In this document: piece by piece, positions 37,573-49,642 of the stretch | How positions within the stretch are numbered: the stretch's first letter is position 1 | Layout: every line of letters begins with the position of its first letter | NCBI GenBank assembly: GCA_025766275.1 | Contig: JAFKAC010000094.1 | Span: 162,016-226,015, forward strand | Direction of reading: 5' to 3' | Source: Lactarius indigo | Taxonomy: Eukaryota > Basidiomycota > Agaricomycetes > Russulales > Russulaceae | Length of the DNA: 64,000 nucleotides | The notes under the pieces: model-generated | What the model was told of the DNA's origin: nothing | What the model saw: the letters and a program-made list of their open reading frames with translations, nothing else | Databases searched by the model: none | Translations under genes and position numbers: made by a program

Positions 37573-37638
37573 AAACAATGTTTCGCCGCGGCCTCTGTTT
37601 CCCGGGTGGGAAACAGAGGGTCCATTGAAACATTGTTT
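37573..37638. repeat. Nested subterminal hairpin, right transposon end
   Basis: Outer arms AAACAATGTTTC (37573-37584) and GAAACATTGTTT (37627-37638) enclose inner arms CCTCTGTTTCCC (37592-37603) and its complement (37608-37619). AACAATGTTTT also occurs near the left end at about 34336-34346, so this motif may be the site that the transposase or Myb-like protein binds. Confidence 0.75.
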
Positions 37639-37774
37639 CAGGGCCCAGCCGCGCCGGACAGGCCCTCATAGTTTCCATAAAGAATCTCCAGACTTTTTTT
37701 TTTAAAAATCCCCGAGTTCACAACTCAACGTACTCAACCTCGGAACAAATTTAACAATTTCCTGATGCCATCGA

Positions 37775-40197
37775 CTAAATCTTCCCATCGCTCTTGCCCT
37801 CGCTCTTGGACGATTCGTTATCCTTCTCGTCCGAATATACCGCGTAGTCGCTCGTTCCTCGCTGCTCCGCGGCCCACTGCACCGCCGCGGACCTCCCTCT
37901 CGGCACGTTTATGCCAAACAACACCACAAGACACCCGAGAGCGATGAGAACGGCCAGGACTGGGAACGCCTTCCAGTTGTTTCCATTCCTTTCGACTATC
38001 GCCTGGATCACATTCGGTCCAACAATTGACGCGGAGCGATTGAACAGCCCGAATAGACCGAAAAACTGTGGTTGGTTTTCTTGGTGAGCAGACGGCGCTT
38101 CTGACTGAGAGGAGAAGGCGAGGGAGCTGCACGTACCATATACTCGAACCCGGGAGGCGAGAGCTCGCCCATCATCGTCTGCGTGATAGAGTAATTTGGT
38201 CCTATGGCAAGTCCAAACACGACGTTGTACACCCAGAACTCCCAAGAATTGTGAAACCTGCAGAGCGTACACACGTCATCGCTCAACGGAAGAAGGGAGA
38301 ATAGGTCAGACCTCACCCGAACTTGTCTGTCCAGATACCGACCATTCCCCAAATTGGGATCAGGATTTCCATAATGCACACCGTGAGTAACTAAACCCTC
38401 CGGTCTATAAGTAAGCATAGAGTGAGAGTGTCCGCCGTACCATCAATTTTATGTCGAGCTTCCAGTGGCGTTGTATGTACCAAGATGCAACAACACTTGC
38501 CCCACAAGTGACTACCCGTATGAGGGTAAGATATGTATTCTGCAGAAATGAGAACGTGAATTGTTCGTTTTGGCAAATCGCCACCAGAACGACGGTCGTA
38601 GTCAAACCCTTGGCGCGCCACCGAGTCAGTGTTACTCTGGGAGCTACAACGATGGTACACACGTCCGAGAGGAGAAAGATGGAGAATAGATAAGCGAATG
38701 TGTTTGGCAGTTTCTTGTACTGCTTCAAAGCGACAAAGATCTAATTTAGAGTCAGCTAGGCTAAGTAACAAACAAAGAATAAGTGTTGCGGACCTGCTTC
38801 CATCCTATTGTGAGATAGTTTTCTCCTTTCGGAAGCTTTGGCCCTGGTCGAGGCTGTTGGAATATAACTGGTTGTCCGCTCGTTACTTTCATAGGCTAAA
38901 CACAAACAGTTTTAGAGCACTTACACCACCAAATACCAAACAGAACCCAATATCCGTTTGACCTATGTTGCAAAGGCGCCGTCAGTGTCAGAACGATGTA
39001 TGGTACCACGAGACCTCACAAGACGATAACATAATTATCAACTTTCGGATTGTTGCTCAGTGGGAGCAGCAGCGACAAATTGAGTGGCAACGCAAAGATT
39101 TGACCCAGAAAAAAGCAAGCCTACCGGATCATGTCATCGACGATAGAGCACTGAGTGAGCGCACGTACCATGCCGACACTACTAATCTTACTCTTTTCGA
39201 TGCTTTTCTCCTTCTCGTATGCCTCCAGGGACAACTCTCCCTGTTCATAGCGCACCTTGAGCTCACGTGAGTGGGGTGTATTGCGGGCCAGTTGCGGGAA
39301 AATCGCCCCAAAAAACGAAACGACGATGCCCTGTGAAGCGAAACTGATTATGTACAATGCCATAGCGACACCCCACCTGCTCGGTGCTGGTTGAGATAGG
39401 ACTCAGAGAACGCCCCGAAAGACACGTTTCGACTGCTGTGACCCACATGTCAAACTCATGCTTGCGAACTGGGCAGCCCAACATATAGCGGTGGAAACAA
39501 ACAGTAACCACCTGCCAAACGTTCGATAATCAGCAGCCGGCCCGATGCTTGCAAAGACTAGTGTCATGATCTAAGGCAGAGATGAATAGATCTCATCGTG
39601 ATAGATTACGCAAGGAAAAAGGAACAATCGACATACAGCAAAGCTCAGTCCATTGGCAACCAAGACAATGGAGTTCACCCCCTTAGTTCCGCTTCCCCAG
39701 GGTAAGACACATTTCCTAGACGCTCCTGGGGCAAGACAGGACGAGCCTGGACCACGAACGGGATCATATCCAGCAGCGGTGGCAAGTCCCTGAAAGATAG
39801 TCAACGAGTAAACTATAACGCAAGACCTCATTCAGTTAAGCACGATAGTGACATTGTTCACCCCCCACCCTGCGGTCCGAGTGCCTGTGTATTGGACACA
39901 TGGGTCGAAAATCAGCACCGGAATTCCGTGCTCCGGACGACGAGCAGGACTAGGGAAACGTACATTATTCCCGAATTGAAACACTGAAGAGAAACCGTTA
40001 ACGATATTGCAAAAAAAAGAGATATAATGATACACACGATAGTAACACCACAGCTCTCGTCGAGTTGTGATTGGCTCGTCATCACTCGGCGAGATAACAG
40101 GCGCAACTAGGACAGACTTGGGGGCACTCTCATCTTTCCGGACCTCAGGGAGGGCGATCTCTGAGGCAGGTGTCGCTTCAAGTATCGGGGATGACAT
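37775..40197 (-). CDS. Atg22-like vacuolar amino-acid effluxer, type I copy G (reference model)
   Basis: Fully resolved type I gene, 556 residues. Exons: 40197-40038, 39983-39964, 39884-39869, 39812-39637, 39570-39447, 39386-39169, 39120-39020, 38962-38925, 38867-38794, 38740-38651, 38608-38441, 38390-38317, 38257-38137, 38065-37775. Exons 2 and 3 are microexons of 20 and 16 nt coding LFQFGNN and ALGPQ, without which the frame fails. Order of motifs: TTRRELWCYYLFQFGNN; GYDPVRGPGSSC; DYRTFGRWLLF; ARNTPHSRELK with SIEKSKISSVG loop; NNPKVDNYVIVL; GPKLPKGENYLTIGWKQ; ICQNEQFTFSFLQNTYL; WGMVGIWTDKFG; WEFWVYNVVFGLAIGPN; MMGELSPPGFEYM; FGLFNRSASIVGPNVIQAI. Charged tail ends SKSEGKSDGKI. About 12 membrane segments are expected. 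Family role: vacuolar amino-acid export. Confidence 0.88.
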
Positions 40198-41616
40198 GGG
40201 GGAGAGGGTCGGTTGGTTCCCAGATCGCCAGAGCTCAGGTAGAAATAGCTGAAGATGGGGTCGATAGTCCCGTGTACCCTCAGGAACCATCAGACCACGG
40301 CCATGGCGTCCATTCGAACTTCCTTGCAGGCAACTTGGAATACGTGATGGGCTTATCAAGAAATATCTGGCGTGACGCCTGTGAGACCAATGCAGAGCGG
40401 AGTGCTACTCGGGTCTTGAAACCCGGCCAATCTGTTATGCCAGTGGGTTGCGACTAACACCGGAAACTAAACGGGTTACGATGATAAGGTGCCAGTAGTG
40501 GTTGAACACAGGGTTGAGCATCACAACGCGCTTTTGTGAGTCTGACTGATCTGAATGGAAGCTAGAAGACTCCTGCCAATCAAGCTGTTAATATCACTAG
40601 CGTTTACTTTTCCTGTCCACATGACCTGGGTGCCCCACTCATGAAAGGCAAAGTCGACGCGGGATCTTGCGTTTCGTGGGTGAGCGTTCAACTAAAAATT
40701 CATGAACCTACGGAAAAGTGTTGCTTAAAAAATCCATTTCTTTTCCAGTTTATGGCCGCTAGTCCGGGTTTTAACGGAGGTCCCTCCCCCGGCAGCAAGG
40801 TTTTCAAGTTCATGAATGCCGAAAGTAAGCACTAAGAGAACATGACAGAAACTCAGGCTGCCGTTGCAGGCAGGCGCGGCCATATCGTGAGACTTTTCCA
40901 GTCCATTCTCCAATCAAATAAAGGAGGTCGGAAACCGCCGCAACGTAGCCAAACTCTTAGCTCGCCTTCAAGCTCCAACCTCAGGTCGCGTGGATCAAAG
41001 CGTGGATAGAAAGTCTGATCAAAACACCCCGGACCCTGTTACAACACTTAGAAGCCTACGCAGTCTTTACTGTCCCAGGTGGCCGATCATCGGTGACCCC
41101 GGTGGATAGGCCTTCCCTTACAAAGACGGCCATTCAAGTGGTCATTAATCATTTTTACTACCCCTTACAGTCTTTATCTGCTGCAGTCGTAGATACTTAT
41201 CGCAGTGTATATTTAAAGGGTAGATAGGAAGGTACGCGACTACCGCACACAAGAATGCAGATTACATAGAGTCTATGTAATCTGCAATTCAGTGCGCGGG
41301 GCCGCACACCGAGGTGCAGAGGTGCACACAGTGAATGACAATGTTTCAAGTTGCCATCACCCCTACCTTGGACTTGTTCCCAAGTTGGGCAATATATCAT
41401 ATACTTTTTACCCGAACGGGCTGGGAAGTCTTGCGACCGAAGATCAGAAGCCCGCGGTGATAAAAAGCACCGAGGACGAGACCACTCAATACAGATTTGA
41501 CCTGAAGACACAACGGATTCGACAAAAAAAATATACATGTACGTGAGTTGTCTTTGCATGCTACAGTATAAAGTTCATTATGAGTAGTACTCTTTCTGCG
41601 CCAGTAGATCCGTGGA
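40198..41616. other. Spacer between copies G and H
   Basis: Homologous to the other I-II spacers. Apart from the palindrome at 41256-41286, no gene or insertion was recognised. Confidence 0.45.
41256..41286. repeat. Perfect 15 bp palindrome with single-base centre
   Basis: TGCAGATTACATAGA (41256-41270), G, then its exact complement (41272-41286). The matching place in the C-D spacer (near 25840) has no such palindrome, so it arose or was kept only here. It is 330 bp beyond the stop of copy H. It may be a regulatory or foldback site; function unknown. Confidence 0.7.
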
Positions 41617-44031
41617 CTAAGTCTTCTTCGTACTGCCGAAGGATTCTCTGTCCGTCCTATCGGAGTACGTAGCGCTTGCTAACCCACGCCGCTCCGCCGC
41701 CCAAATTACGGCGGCACGCCGCCCCTTCTGGACGTCCACGGCGAACCAGATGACCAGACTCGCTGCTGTGCAGAGAGCGAACAAGAACGGGAAACCGTCC
41801 CAGTTGTTGCCTGAATTGTTGATGATCGCTTGAATTACGTTCGGGCCGATCATCGACGATGCGCGGTTCGAGAGCCCAAATAAGCCGAAGAACTGCGTTT
41901 TTTTTTTTTGGAACGGAAGCGAGGGTGATCGGTCTGGAGAAGAAGGGATGACCTGGAGACGCACCATATTGTCAAACCCTGGAGGGGAGAGCTCGGCCAT
42001 CATCGTCTGTGAGAAAGCGTAATAAGGTGCTTGAAAGAGCCCAAACACGATATTGTAGGCCCAGAACTCCCACACGTTATGAAATCTTTCAGGCGATAGG
42101 CCCGCCGGATATCAGCAAATGACAGAGTATTGTCGAGACACCTACCCGAACTTATCTGTCCATATGCCGATCATTCCCCAGAGAGGGATCAATATCGTCA
42201 CCACGTTTGTTACTACAAACTAGACGCATCCGAATCACCATGAAGGAACGAGCGAAAATAGAGACTGGTCTGTTACCATCTTCTTCGTGCTAATCTTCCA
42301 ATATCGTTGGATGTACCAAAAACCGAGTGTACTTGCCGTCGATGTAATTGCTTGCGCAAGGCCGAGATACGTATTCTGCAAGAACGAGAAGGTAAACTTG
42401 TCGTTCTGGCAAATCGACACAAGTGTGCCTGTTGTATTCAAACCCTGCGCAAAGACAAAGTCGTCCGACCATGTCAGTTTCACTCACGTGGTTATACTTA
42501 GAGAGAACTTCCACGTACATCAGCAAGGAGGAAGAACGCGAACAGGTAGGTGAAGGTATATGGCAACTTCTTATACTGCTTCAAGGCGACCCAGATCTAG
42601 TTTAGAGTCAGATGCGACCGTGACCGATAGGTAGCTCCGGACCTGCTTCCAGCCGATGGTCAGATAGCTCTCTCCCCTCGGTAGCTTTGGCCCTGGTCGA
42701 GGCTGTTGGTATATAACTGCGGCATCGTCATTATCAGTGGAGCTTCCGAGTGAAGCGGCACGACGATTGTACGCACACCACCAGATACCAGTCAGAACCC
42801 AATATCCGTTCGTGCTTGGGTTTCAGGCGTGAGCCAACTCCAATATCATGTGAAGGTTGGGAGGTCTCACAAAACGATGACATAATTGTTGACTTTCGGA
42901 TTAGAATGAAGGGGAAGCAGAAGTGACAGGTTTAGTGCCAAGGTCATGATGTAGCCAATATTACTGTGAGTCTGCCAAATCACGTCATCGCCAAGGACGC
43001 ACGAAAGTACATAATGTACCTACAGTGCTGATATTGCTTATCCTGTTCTTTTCGAGGCTCTCCTCCTGCTCGTAAACTTCGGCAGATATCTCACCACGAT
43101 CGTACCTCTCTCTGAGATCACGCGAATGTTGCGTGTTGCGAGCTAGCCGGGGAAAAATGGCTGCATAGAACACGAGCGTGGCACCATACGAGATAAACCC
43201 AACCATGTATAGTCCCATTGCAAGACCCCAGCGGCTTGGGGCTATTTACCGAGGCAATTCCACTTTCTTAGTCTCCACATTGACCAACGAAATGGCCACT
43301 TACATGTCAAACTCATGCTCGCGAACTGGGCCGCCCAGCATATCAGAGTCACAACAAAGAGCAGCCACCTGCCGAACGTCCCGTAATCAGCGGCCGAGCC
43401 GATGGTCGTGAAGATTGTGGTCATGACCTAGGGAAAGGTCAGGAACCATGTGGGTAGGAAAAACCTGCGCGTACAGCAAAACTAGCCCCATTGGCAACCA
43501 AGACAACAGAGCTTACTGCCTTGGTACCACTGCCCCAGGGTAAGACACATCTGCCAGAAGCGTCGGCGTCTAGACACGACGAGCCTGGCCCGCGCACAGG
43601 ATCATAGCCCGCAGCCGTGGCAAGAGACTGGAACAGCGTCAAGGAGTAACCTTGGTGTTCGGATATCAATATTGGACTCATTGGCCGCGATGCTCATGAG
43701 GGACGCACTTAAGGGACCAACACCCTAGAGACAACCCCACGCACATCAAGTCATCAGTCATTAGCTACACCTCGGATGGTACACAGCACGGAGAGACGCA
43801 CGTTGTCTCCGTTGTAGTACACTGATAATAACACCGTGACCTGTGAGGGACATTGCGGACGACATCAAGAGGCCACGTACAATAGTAACTCCACAGCTCC
43901 CTACGGGTTACGACAGGCTCATCGTAGGTAGGAGGTGCAACGGGGACTTCAGACACAGCCGTGTCGTCTTTCATGATACCGGGGAGAACGAGCTCAGGGA
44001 CAAGATCCCCTGTAGGTTTGGTGTGCGCCAT
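41617..44031 (-). CDS. Atg22-like vacuolar amino-acid effluxer, type II copy H
   Basis: The only intact type II copy, 544 residues from 14 exons: 44031-43881, 43821-43802, 43724-43709, 43650-43475, 43427-43304, 43241-43024, 42971-42871, 42814-42777, 42716-42643, 42596-42519, 42444-42277, 42219-42146, 42085-41965, 41892-41617. Eleven exons have exactly the same length as in copy G; exons 1, 10 and 14 differ. Microexons code VYYNGDN and GVGPL. Motifs: VVTRRELWSYY; GSAADYGTFGRWLLF; MGLYMVGFISYG; RGEISAEVYEQEESLEK; ICQNDKFTFSFLQNTYL; ITSTASTLGFWYIQ; LIPLWGMIGIWTDKFG; WEFWAYNIVFGLFQAPYY; MMAELSPPGFDNM; GLSNRASSMIGPNVIQAI. The short tail ends ESFGSTKKT. Its divergence from type I may mean a different substrate. 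Confidence 0.88.
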
Positions 44032-44840
44032 GGCAAGACCAGAACCAGACAGTGTTCAGGTACGTGTACGAAAGTGGGATATAAACCCGAAGAGAAAGAG
44101 TGTCTTGTGACGGCGTTCCGCATGGCTCTTGTGCTTCGCTAGCACGCAAGAGGTTGCTAGTTGAGCTTCTCGACAACCAGAAAAGGAAATTTCTCACGGA
44201 GCATGTCTCCCGGTCCGAGGGTGTCGACGGGCCGCGGTACCAACTTCATGTGCCGTTGACTGACAGCGTCTTATCGTAGTAAGTTATATCCTTTACGATA
44301 GACAGTAACCATCTAGCAGAGTTCCTCCTAGCGCTGCTACGCAATTAGAGGCAGGCTAAATCTCAGTATCGGTGCCAACTTTTCGGCTAGAGGTTCTTAT
44401 ATCCTCTTGTATATCAAATTGAGTCTTCGAATGAGAGGGTAATCCAAGGAGTAAACGGCAAAGTAAACAGCTTCAAGCTATTTGCCAGTGAACTTGGGAA
44501 AGACCACTCGTATTACCCTCTACGTACCGGGCACGAATCCCCGATGTCGTGAACAGGTGTTTCATGTGGGTCTACACATCCAGTATATGGACGTCATACT
44601 ATGTCAGAAACATTTGAGACTACATAGGGGAGCAAGGCATCATCCCCACATTCGGTATTACCTGCGCCAATACATATTCCAAGACCAGCAATCTCATACA
44701 AGAAACACGCGAGCCCTAAGATAATTGAGGGACGAATCGACCAAGAGCCACCGACATCGATCGCGGGTCAGATCGATTTCCCGTTCTAGCACCCCATCCC
44801 AGTACAGGTTTACAACAACAAGAGAGAGCTGTCACTGCCA
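44032..44840. other. Right edge of the array; no gene seen
   Basis: Upstream region of copy H, then unique sequence. Similarity to the D/E and F/G junctions stops near 44220, marking the outer edge of the amplified block. No coding sequence recognised. Confidence 0.5.
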
Positions 44841-46119
44841 TTACACCACCGAAACCAGAAACCGAATCATCGCATCGGGATTGTCCCAATGTGGCTGCAC
44901 GTGTTCCCTGTCAGCTGCAGAATTCACACATACAGCCACCCCTCGCAGGAGGAGGAAGACCGTCGAAGATTGAACGAACGTACGAAGTGATTCGCACCAG
45001 GCATCTCCACGACCTCCAGCACGCGCCCGACCTGCCCCACCGCTTCGTGTTCCTTGTACAGCTTCTCGACCGCCCACGCGGCACCTGCCATCTCCCAGAG
45101 CGTGTTCTCGCCCCACACGACGACGACCTTGCACCGCGGCAGCGCGCGGCCCGCTTCCGGGTCCAGCAGCATGCGACGCGTCTGCTCGAGCGCAAGGCCG
45201 AGCGGCATGCCGTGCAGCAACGCCTCGGAGCCCTGGATGGGCCCGGGCCACGAGACGGCCGCAAGCGCGGCGGGCGCGATCGCGTCGAGGGTTGCGCGGC
45301 GCACGCACGGCGGAGCGGGGTATGGCAGCGGCGCCGTGTCGAGTAGCGCGGGGTTGTGCGTCTTACGTGCGATGTCCGAGTGCGAGTAGTACGTCGATAC
45401 CCACGAGTAGAAGCGCGGCACACGTTGCTCCATCGGATACGTCGCGTCAACGAGTGGGTGGTACTTACTGAGGGTTGGCAGCCCGAACGAGACGTGCGGC
45501 GCGTCTGCAACAAGAGACGATTAGCGTTGAGATTCCAACAGGGCTCGGTGGGGGTGTGCTCACCGAATATGCAGTATGCCCGGAGACAGGGCTCGAGCGT
45601 CCGGAGCACGTCCGCTGGAAGGGTATCTGCGTGCGCGAGGAAGCCTGCTAGGGGCGTATGCGCGAGCGACCATGCTACGAGCACGATACCGCCCTGCTGT
45701 TTGCCGCTCCAGTCGACGCTCATGGCTGGGATCTTTTCCTCGCGGACCAGCCACGCAAGGAACAGACCGATGTCGGTACCCTGCTGAGCGAGGGCCTTGG
45801 CGCGCGTCTCTAGATCAGAGCTGCCCAGCGCGGCGAGCTCCGCGTCCGACAAAGGCGTCGAACCGGGATAATCCCGGCGATTGACGAGGATGAGGCGGAT
45901 GCGGTTCGCCGCGGCAAATGGGACCATCGGGCCAAAGATGCCTATGTGAGACAAGCTATTCAGAAATCATCCGCCACCGAGAAGTACGACAGAGCTTTGC
46001 TCACCATTGTGGAAACCCGTCCCGTGCACCATCACGAGTGTGGTGTACGATCCATACAAAGGCCCAGTATCTTCATATGAAAAGCACAGAGTGTTGTCCT
46101 TGACCGTTGCCACAGGCAT
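44841..46119 (-). CDS. Alpha/beta hydrolase fold protein
   Basis: Predicted 363-residue cytosolic hydrolase from exons 46119-46005, 45941-45564, 45504-44980 and 44914-44841. Fold marks: strand with VMVHGTGFHNG (oxyanion HGTG, 32-35), nucleophile elbow VAWSLA with Ser130, VVVWGENTLWE near the acid position, and the histidine in MPGANHF. The elbow is A-x-S-x-A rather than the usual G-x-S-x-G. The last intron (GTTCGT to CTGCAG) is a choice: without it the frame ends at 44924 with SSSSCEGWLYV. With it, the C-terminus becomes HVQPHWDNPDAMIRFL, which resembles the usual HWD-PE ending of this family, so I prefer the longer form. Substrate unknown. Confidence 0.82.
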
Positions 46120-46682
46120 GGCGGTTGGTTGAGAGCGAGAATGCTCGATATGAGCAGAAGATAATAGTACTCTTTGTCTGAACCTGCTCTGGGGAAACCT
46201 GGGACGCCACCATCAATTGGACTGCGGTGGCTATCGACAAGACAATACGCAGCACATACCTTAATCCTAGGGTTGTCCCGCGGGTTGTAAAGAGACAACA
46301 AAGAACGAGAGGAATCCCAAGTCGGAAGGTGAGACCGCGTCTGCTAAGACACTTGAAGCATGAAGGATTATCAAATTCGTATGAATGGTCGGTGCACTGC
46401 CAATTTCAGGCAGTCGTATCTCGTATCTGGTTTGTGGGCCTGAGACTTCTTGAGGTCCGAGACAACCGGGGTTGTAGATCATAAAGAAGAACAACGAGCA
46501 CAAGAAAGCAAGATGCCAGGGAACAACTGTCACAGTGATCGTCTCTCAAGTTGACAACAGTTGGCACTTCATAGACGTTTCCTAGTAGTTACTTTTAAAC
46601 AGCGACTAATTGATGCCGTTAAAAAGTGGAGATACAGTAACGCGCGTGTACAACTACAAGAAAAAAAAAACATTCGAACCAT
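46120..46682. other. Spacer downstream of the synthetase gene
   Basis: Contains the upstream region of the hydrolase gene and the 3' flank of the tRNA synthetase gene, both on the minus strand. No gene recognised. Confidence 0.4.
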
Positions 46683-49525
46683 TCAACCAGCCTTGCCCGA
46701 GTCTTCTTTCAAGCTCACGATCCTGTTCAGTACCAGGTAATCCCCTTGTCTTCGCGCTGCGGGGACGTCTCCAGCCTCGTCCAAACACGCGACCCGTGCG
46801 TCCTTGTTGTCCAGCGCGAAATACGCGACGCGCAGGCCCTGGAAACGCACGCACTCCTTCCCAACCAGCTGCGCGCTCGTCACTGCGGGCGTATCGGGGT
46901 CTGTCGGCCGCGCCTCCGTCGCGTTCTCCACGAGCGCCCGCTCTGTGCGCTCCTTGCCCTCGCGCACAGCGTCAACGTACGCGCGCTTCGCGAGCGCCCA
47001 GAAGCCGACCTCGACAAGGGCTCCCCTGACGGTCTCCAGGCTGTCCGGGTCGATGTCTGCTTTGTAGTCCGGTAGCGCCGCAAGCGGGTTGTCGCTCTTG
47101 AAGAGCCGATGAAAGATGCGCGTCTCGTCGACGCGCACGGGGCTCCCGCTCTCGGCGTGCTCTGCGACCCACTGGATGAACGCCTTGGGCTTCTTTGGTG
47201 CGCCCGGGCCGTCCTCGAGGCGGCAAAGGAGCTCCGTCACCTCGCCTGTTGCGGGGTCAGTCTTGTATGACGTACAGGTGATGGGGTGTGGTGCTTGGAA
47301 TAGGCCGACTGTCTTGCCTGGCGCCAGGCGGAAATAGTCTGGCGAGTCTTCCAGACGGAAGTCATCGCGGTCAATGTAAATGGTGCGCGCGAAGGGCAGC
47401 TTCGCCGTGCCTAGCGCCGGTACCTTGGGGTGGAGTGCCTTCTCAACAAAGACGACATAGTCGTCAGGCACATTCTCGAGCGTCACTTTGAGGGGCTTGA
47501 GAACCATGAGCAGGCGCGGAACGCTATTTTCGAGATACGAGCGGACAGCCTGGTCAAATCGCACGAGTTGGATGTTTGAGCCCGCAGTCGACACGCCGAG
47601 TCCTCCGACAAAGGAGACGATCGCACCCGCGGGGACGCCTCGTCGCCGCAATGCGATGAGAGTGTATAACCGGGGATCATCCCACCCAAGGACATAGCCC
47701 TCTTTGACTAGCGCGAGCAGTTTGCGCTTTGAGGTAATTGTTCCCTGGAGGGCAAGGCGACCATACTCGGACTGGCGAGGCTTGTAGACATCCACCGCGT
47801 CGCAGAGCCATTCATACGATTGGCGGGAGGCGATGAACTCGACAGTACATAACGAGTGGCTGTACCCGACATTTAGACAAGTCTCTTTGGGCTGTGGAGA
47901 GACTTTATCACGTACGAGATGTTCTCAAAGCTGTCAACTAGGCAGTGCGTGAAGTCGTATGTCGGGTATACTTTCCACTTATCGCCCGTCCGATGGTGTG
48001 GTGCCAGAAGAACGCGGTATGCGATCAAGTCCCACATCTGTGGGTTGGGGTCATCGAGGTCCTGCTTCATGCGAAGGATGGCTTCTCCCGGCTTATACTT
48101 CCCAAGCCTCATGTTCTCGAACTCTCGCAGGGACTCTTCGATAGGTCGCGTACGGTGAACACATGGCGTCCGTGCGCCCCCATCGTCTCCACCTCGATGG
48201 TCATGAATTTCCTCGCCTGTAATGTAGCATAAGAGGGACCGTCGAGAGAGTGACCAGAAACGCACCTGTACAATGACATACATACGCTTTGTCTCTCCGT
48301 GTGAGCTCGACTGCAAGGTCATACAACTCATCAAAGTAATCGCTCGAGTAAGTGATCTTCCACGGTTCATAGCCCAGCCAGCGCACTATCTCCAGTAAGC
48401 TCTCGAAGTAGACAGCCTCCTCCGCCTCGGGGTTTGTGTCATCGTACCGCAGATAGCACTTCCCGCCATGGTGCGCAGCGTACCCAAAGTTGATAAAGAT
48501 AGCCTTGGAGTGCCCAATGTGTAGGTAGCCATTCGGCTCAGGCGGGAACCGAGTATACACAAGTCCGCCAGTTGCCTTGAGATGCGCGTCACGTAACGCG
48601 GGGGTGAGCTGTGGGTTCTCGCCAGGCTTGTGTAACTTGCCGAGAAAGCCCTCCTCGAAGACCGTTCTAGTACTAGGCGCGGCAGGCGACGTCTCAGCCT
48701 CAACAGCCTTTACCGCTGTCTTGCTCTCTTTGGGTTCCTGTGCGCATATATGGCGGAGTCAGCAGAGTAAAAGGTTCCGCAGTAGCGAGGAAAGCGTACC
48801 TTGCCCTTGGGCCTTGCCGTCTCCTTCGCCCCAAATCGATCCGTTAGCGCGGACTCGACGGCGTTTTTCAACTCTAGCGGGTTTACCCAGCGCAGCTCAG
48901 GCGTGTTCTTCAACGCCGTAATAGCTGCGCCCATCCCGGTCCACCCGGTGACCGCGGAGGACCCGACGTATTCGGCGACCGCATTGGCGAGCGCTTCTGC
49001 GGTAATGGTGAATCCTGTATGGTCGTTGCCGCGCAATGCGGCATGAGGGTCACACGATCGCCGCGGATGAGCGAGCGAGGGCGGGACTCACCAACTCCGC
49101 ATTCGCGATCAAATTCGACGTCATCCACGGGAAGCGTGCGCGTTTCGAAGTACTTGACCGCCGCTGTAACGATACGTCCCTCGATAAGCCCCAGTTATTC
49201 GAACTCATGCTCATGCGAACGCACCATTGACCTGATCCGTGCTCTTGAGCCGTCCGTCGATGATCGCGTTGATGATGTATCCGCGCTCATCTTCGCCGAT
49301 CTTCGCACCTTGAACGGCGAGTGCAGCGACAAGCCCTGCCTGCTTCTCATCTACGCGCCCTCCCGTAAGCGAGTGGCGCTCGATGAGACCCTGAAGTAGC
49401 GAGGCACTCTTCGTGCTTTTGGCCGCTTCCGCAGCTTTGGCTTGCGTGAGGCCGATTGACTTGAATAAATCGATGTATGCAGCTGTTTCTGGTGCAACGG
49501 CAGAGGTGCCCTTTGGTGGAGCCAT
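46683..49525 (-). CDS. GLN4: Glutaminyl-tRNA synthetase, cytosolic
   Basis: Attaches glutamine to tRNA(Gln) for cytosolic translation; class I synthetase. Six exons give 845 residues: 49525-49225, 49163-49092, 49014-48800, 48737-48266, 48216-47916, 47859-46683. Residues 1 to about 195 match the eukaryote-specific N-terminal RNA-binding region ([19 protein letters not shown], then [10 protein letters not shown]). The catalytic core starts near 255 ([24 protein letters not shown] at about 269-272), with [12 protein letters not shown] and [16 protein letters not shown]. The KMSKS-type loop reads TSKRKL (496-501). [34 protein letters not shown] and a C-terminal anticodon-binding barrel follow. 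Length and motifs are normal for a fungal enzyme. Confidence 0.96.
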
Positions 49526-49642
49526 TAATGATGATAGGGAGTTCAATCGTGCTCTGACCAGACGCGTCCAAGTCACACTCATCTCGAGTCATTTCCCAAA
49601 TCGATCTATCGCAAACATTACCAAATCGACCCTAACGCCTGT

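Larger units (their letters stand above)
34283..37668 (-). mobile_element. PIF/Harbinger DNA transposon, two genes
   Basis: A 3386 bp element bounded by 16 bp perfect inverted repeats TGAGGGCCTGTCCGGC (34283-34298) and its complement (37653-37668). It carries a DDE transposase gene and a Myb/SANT-like gene, both on the minus strand and both with complete frames. That is the standard two-protein make-up of PIF/Harbinger elements, where the Myb-like protein helps the transposase bind the ends and enter the nucleus. It lies between array copies F and G and splits the F/G junction sequence. A 3 bp target duplication is expected, but none is certain: the bases beyond the repeats (ATC left, TAG right) differ; if the repeat is taken as 13 bp, the outer triplets are TGA and TCA. 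Confidence 0.88.
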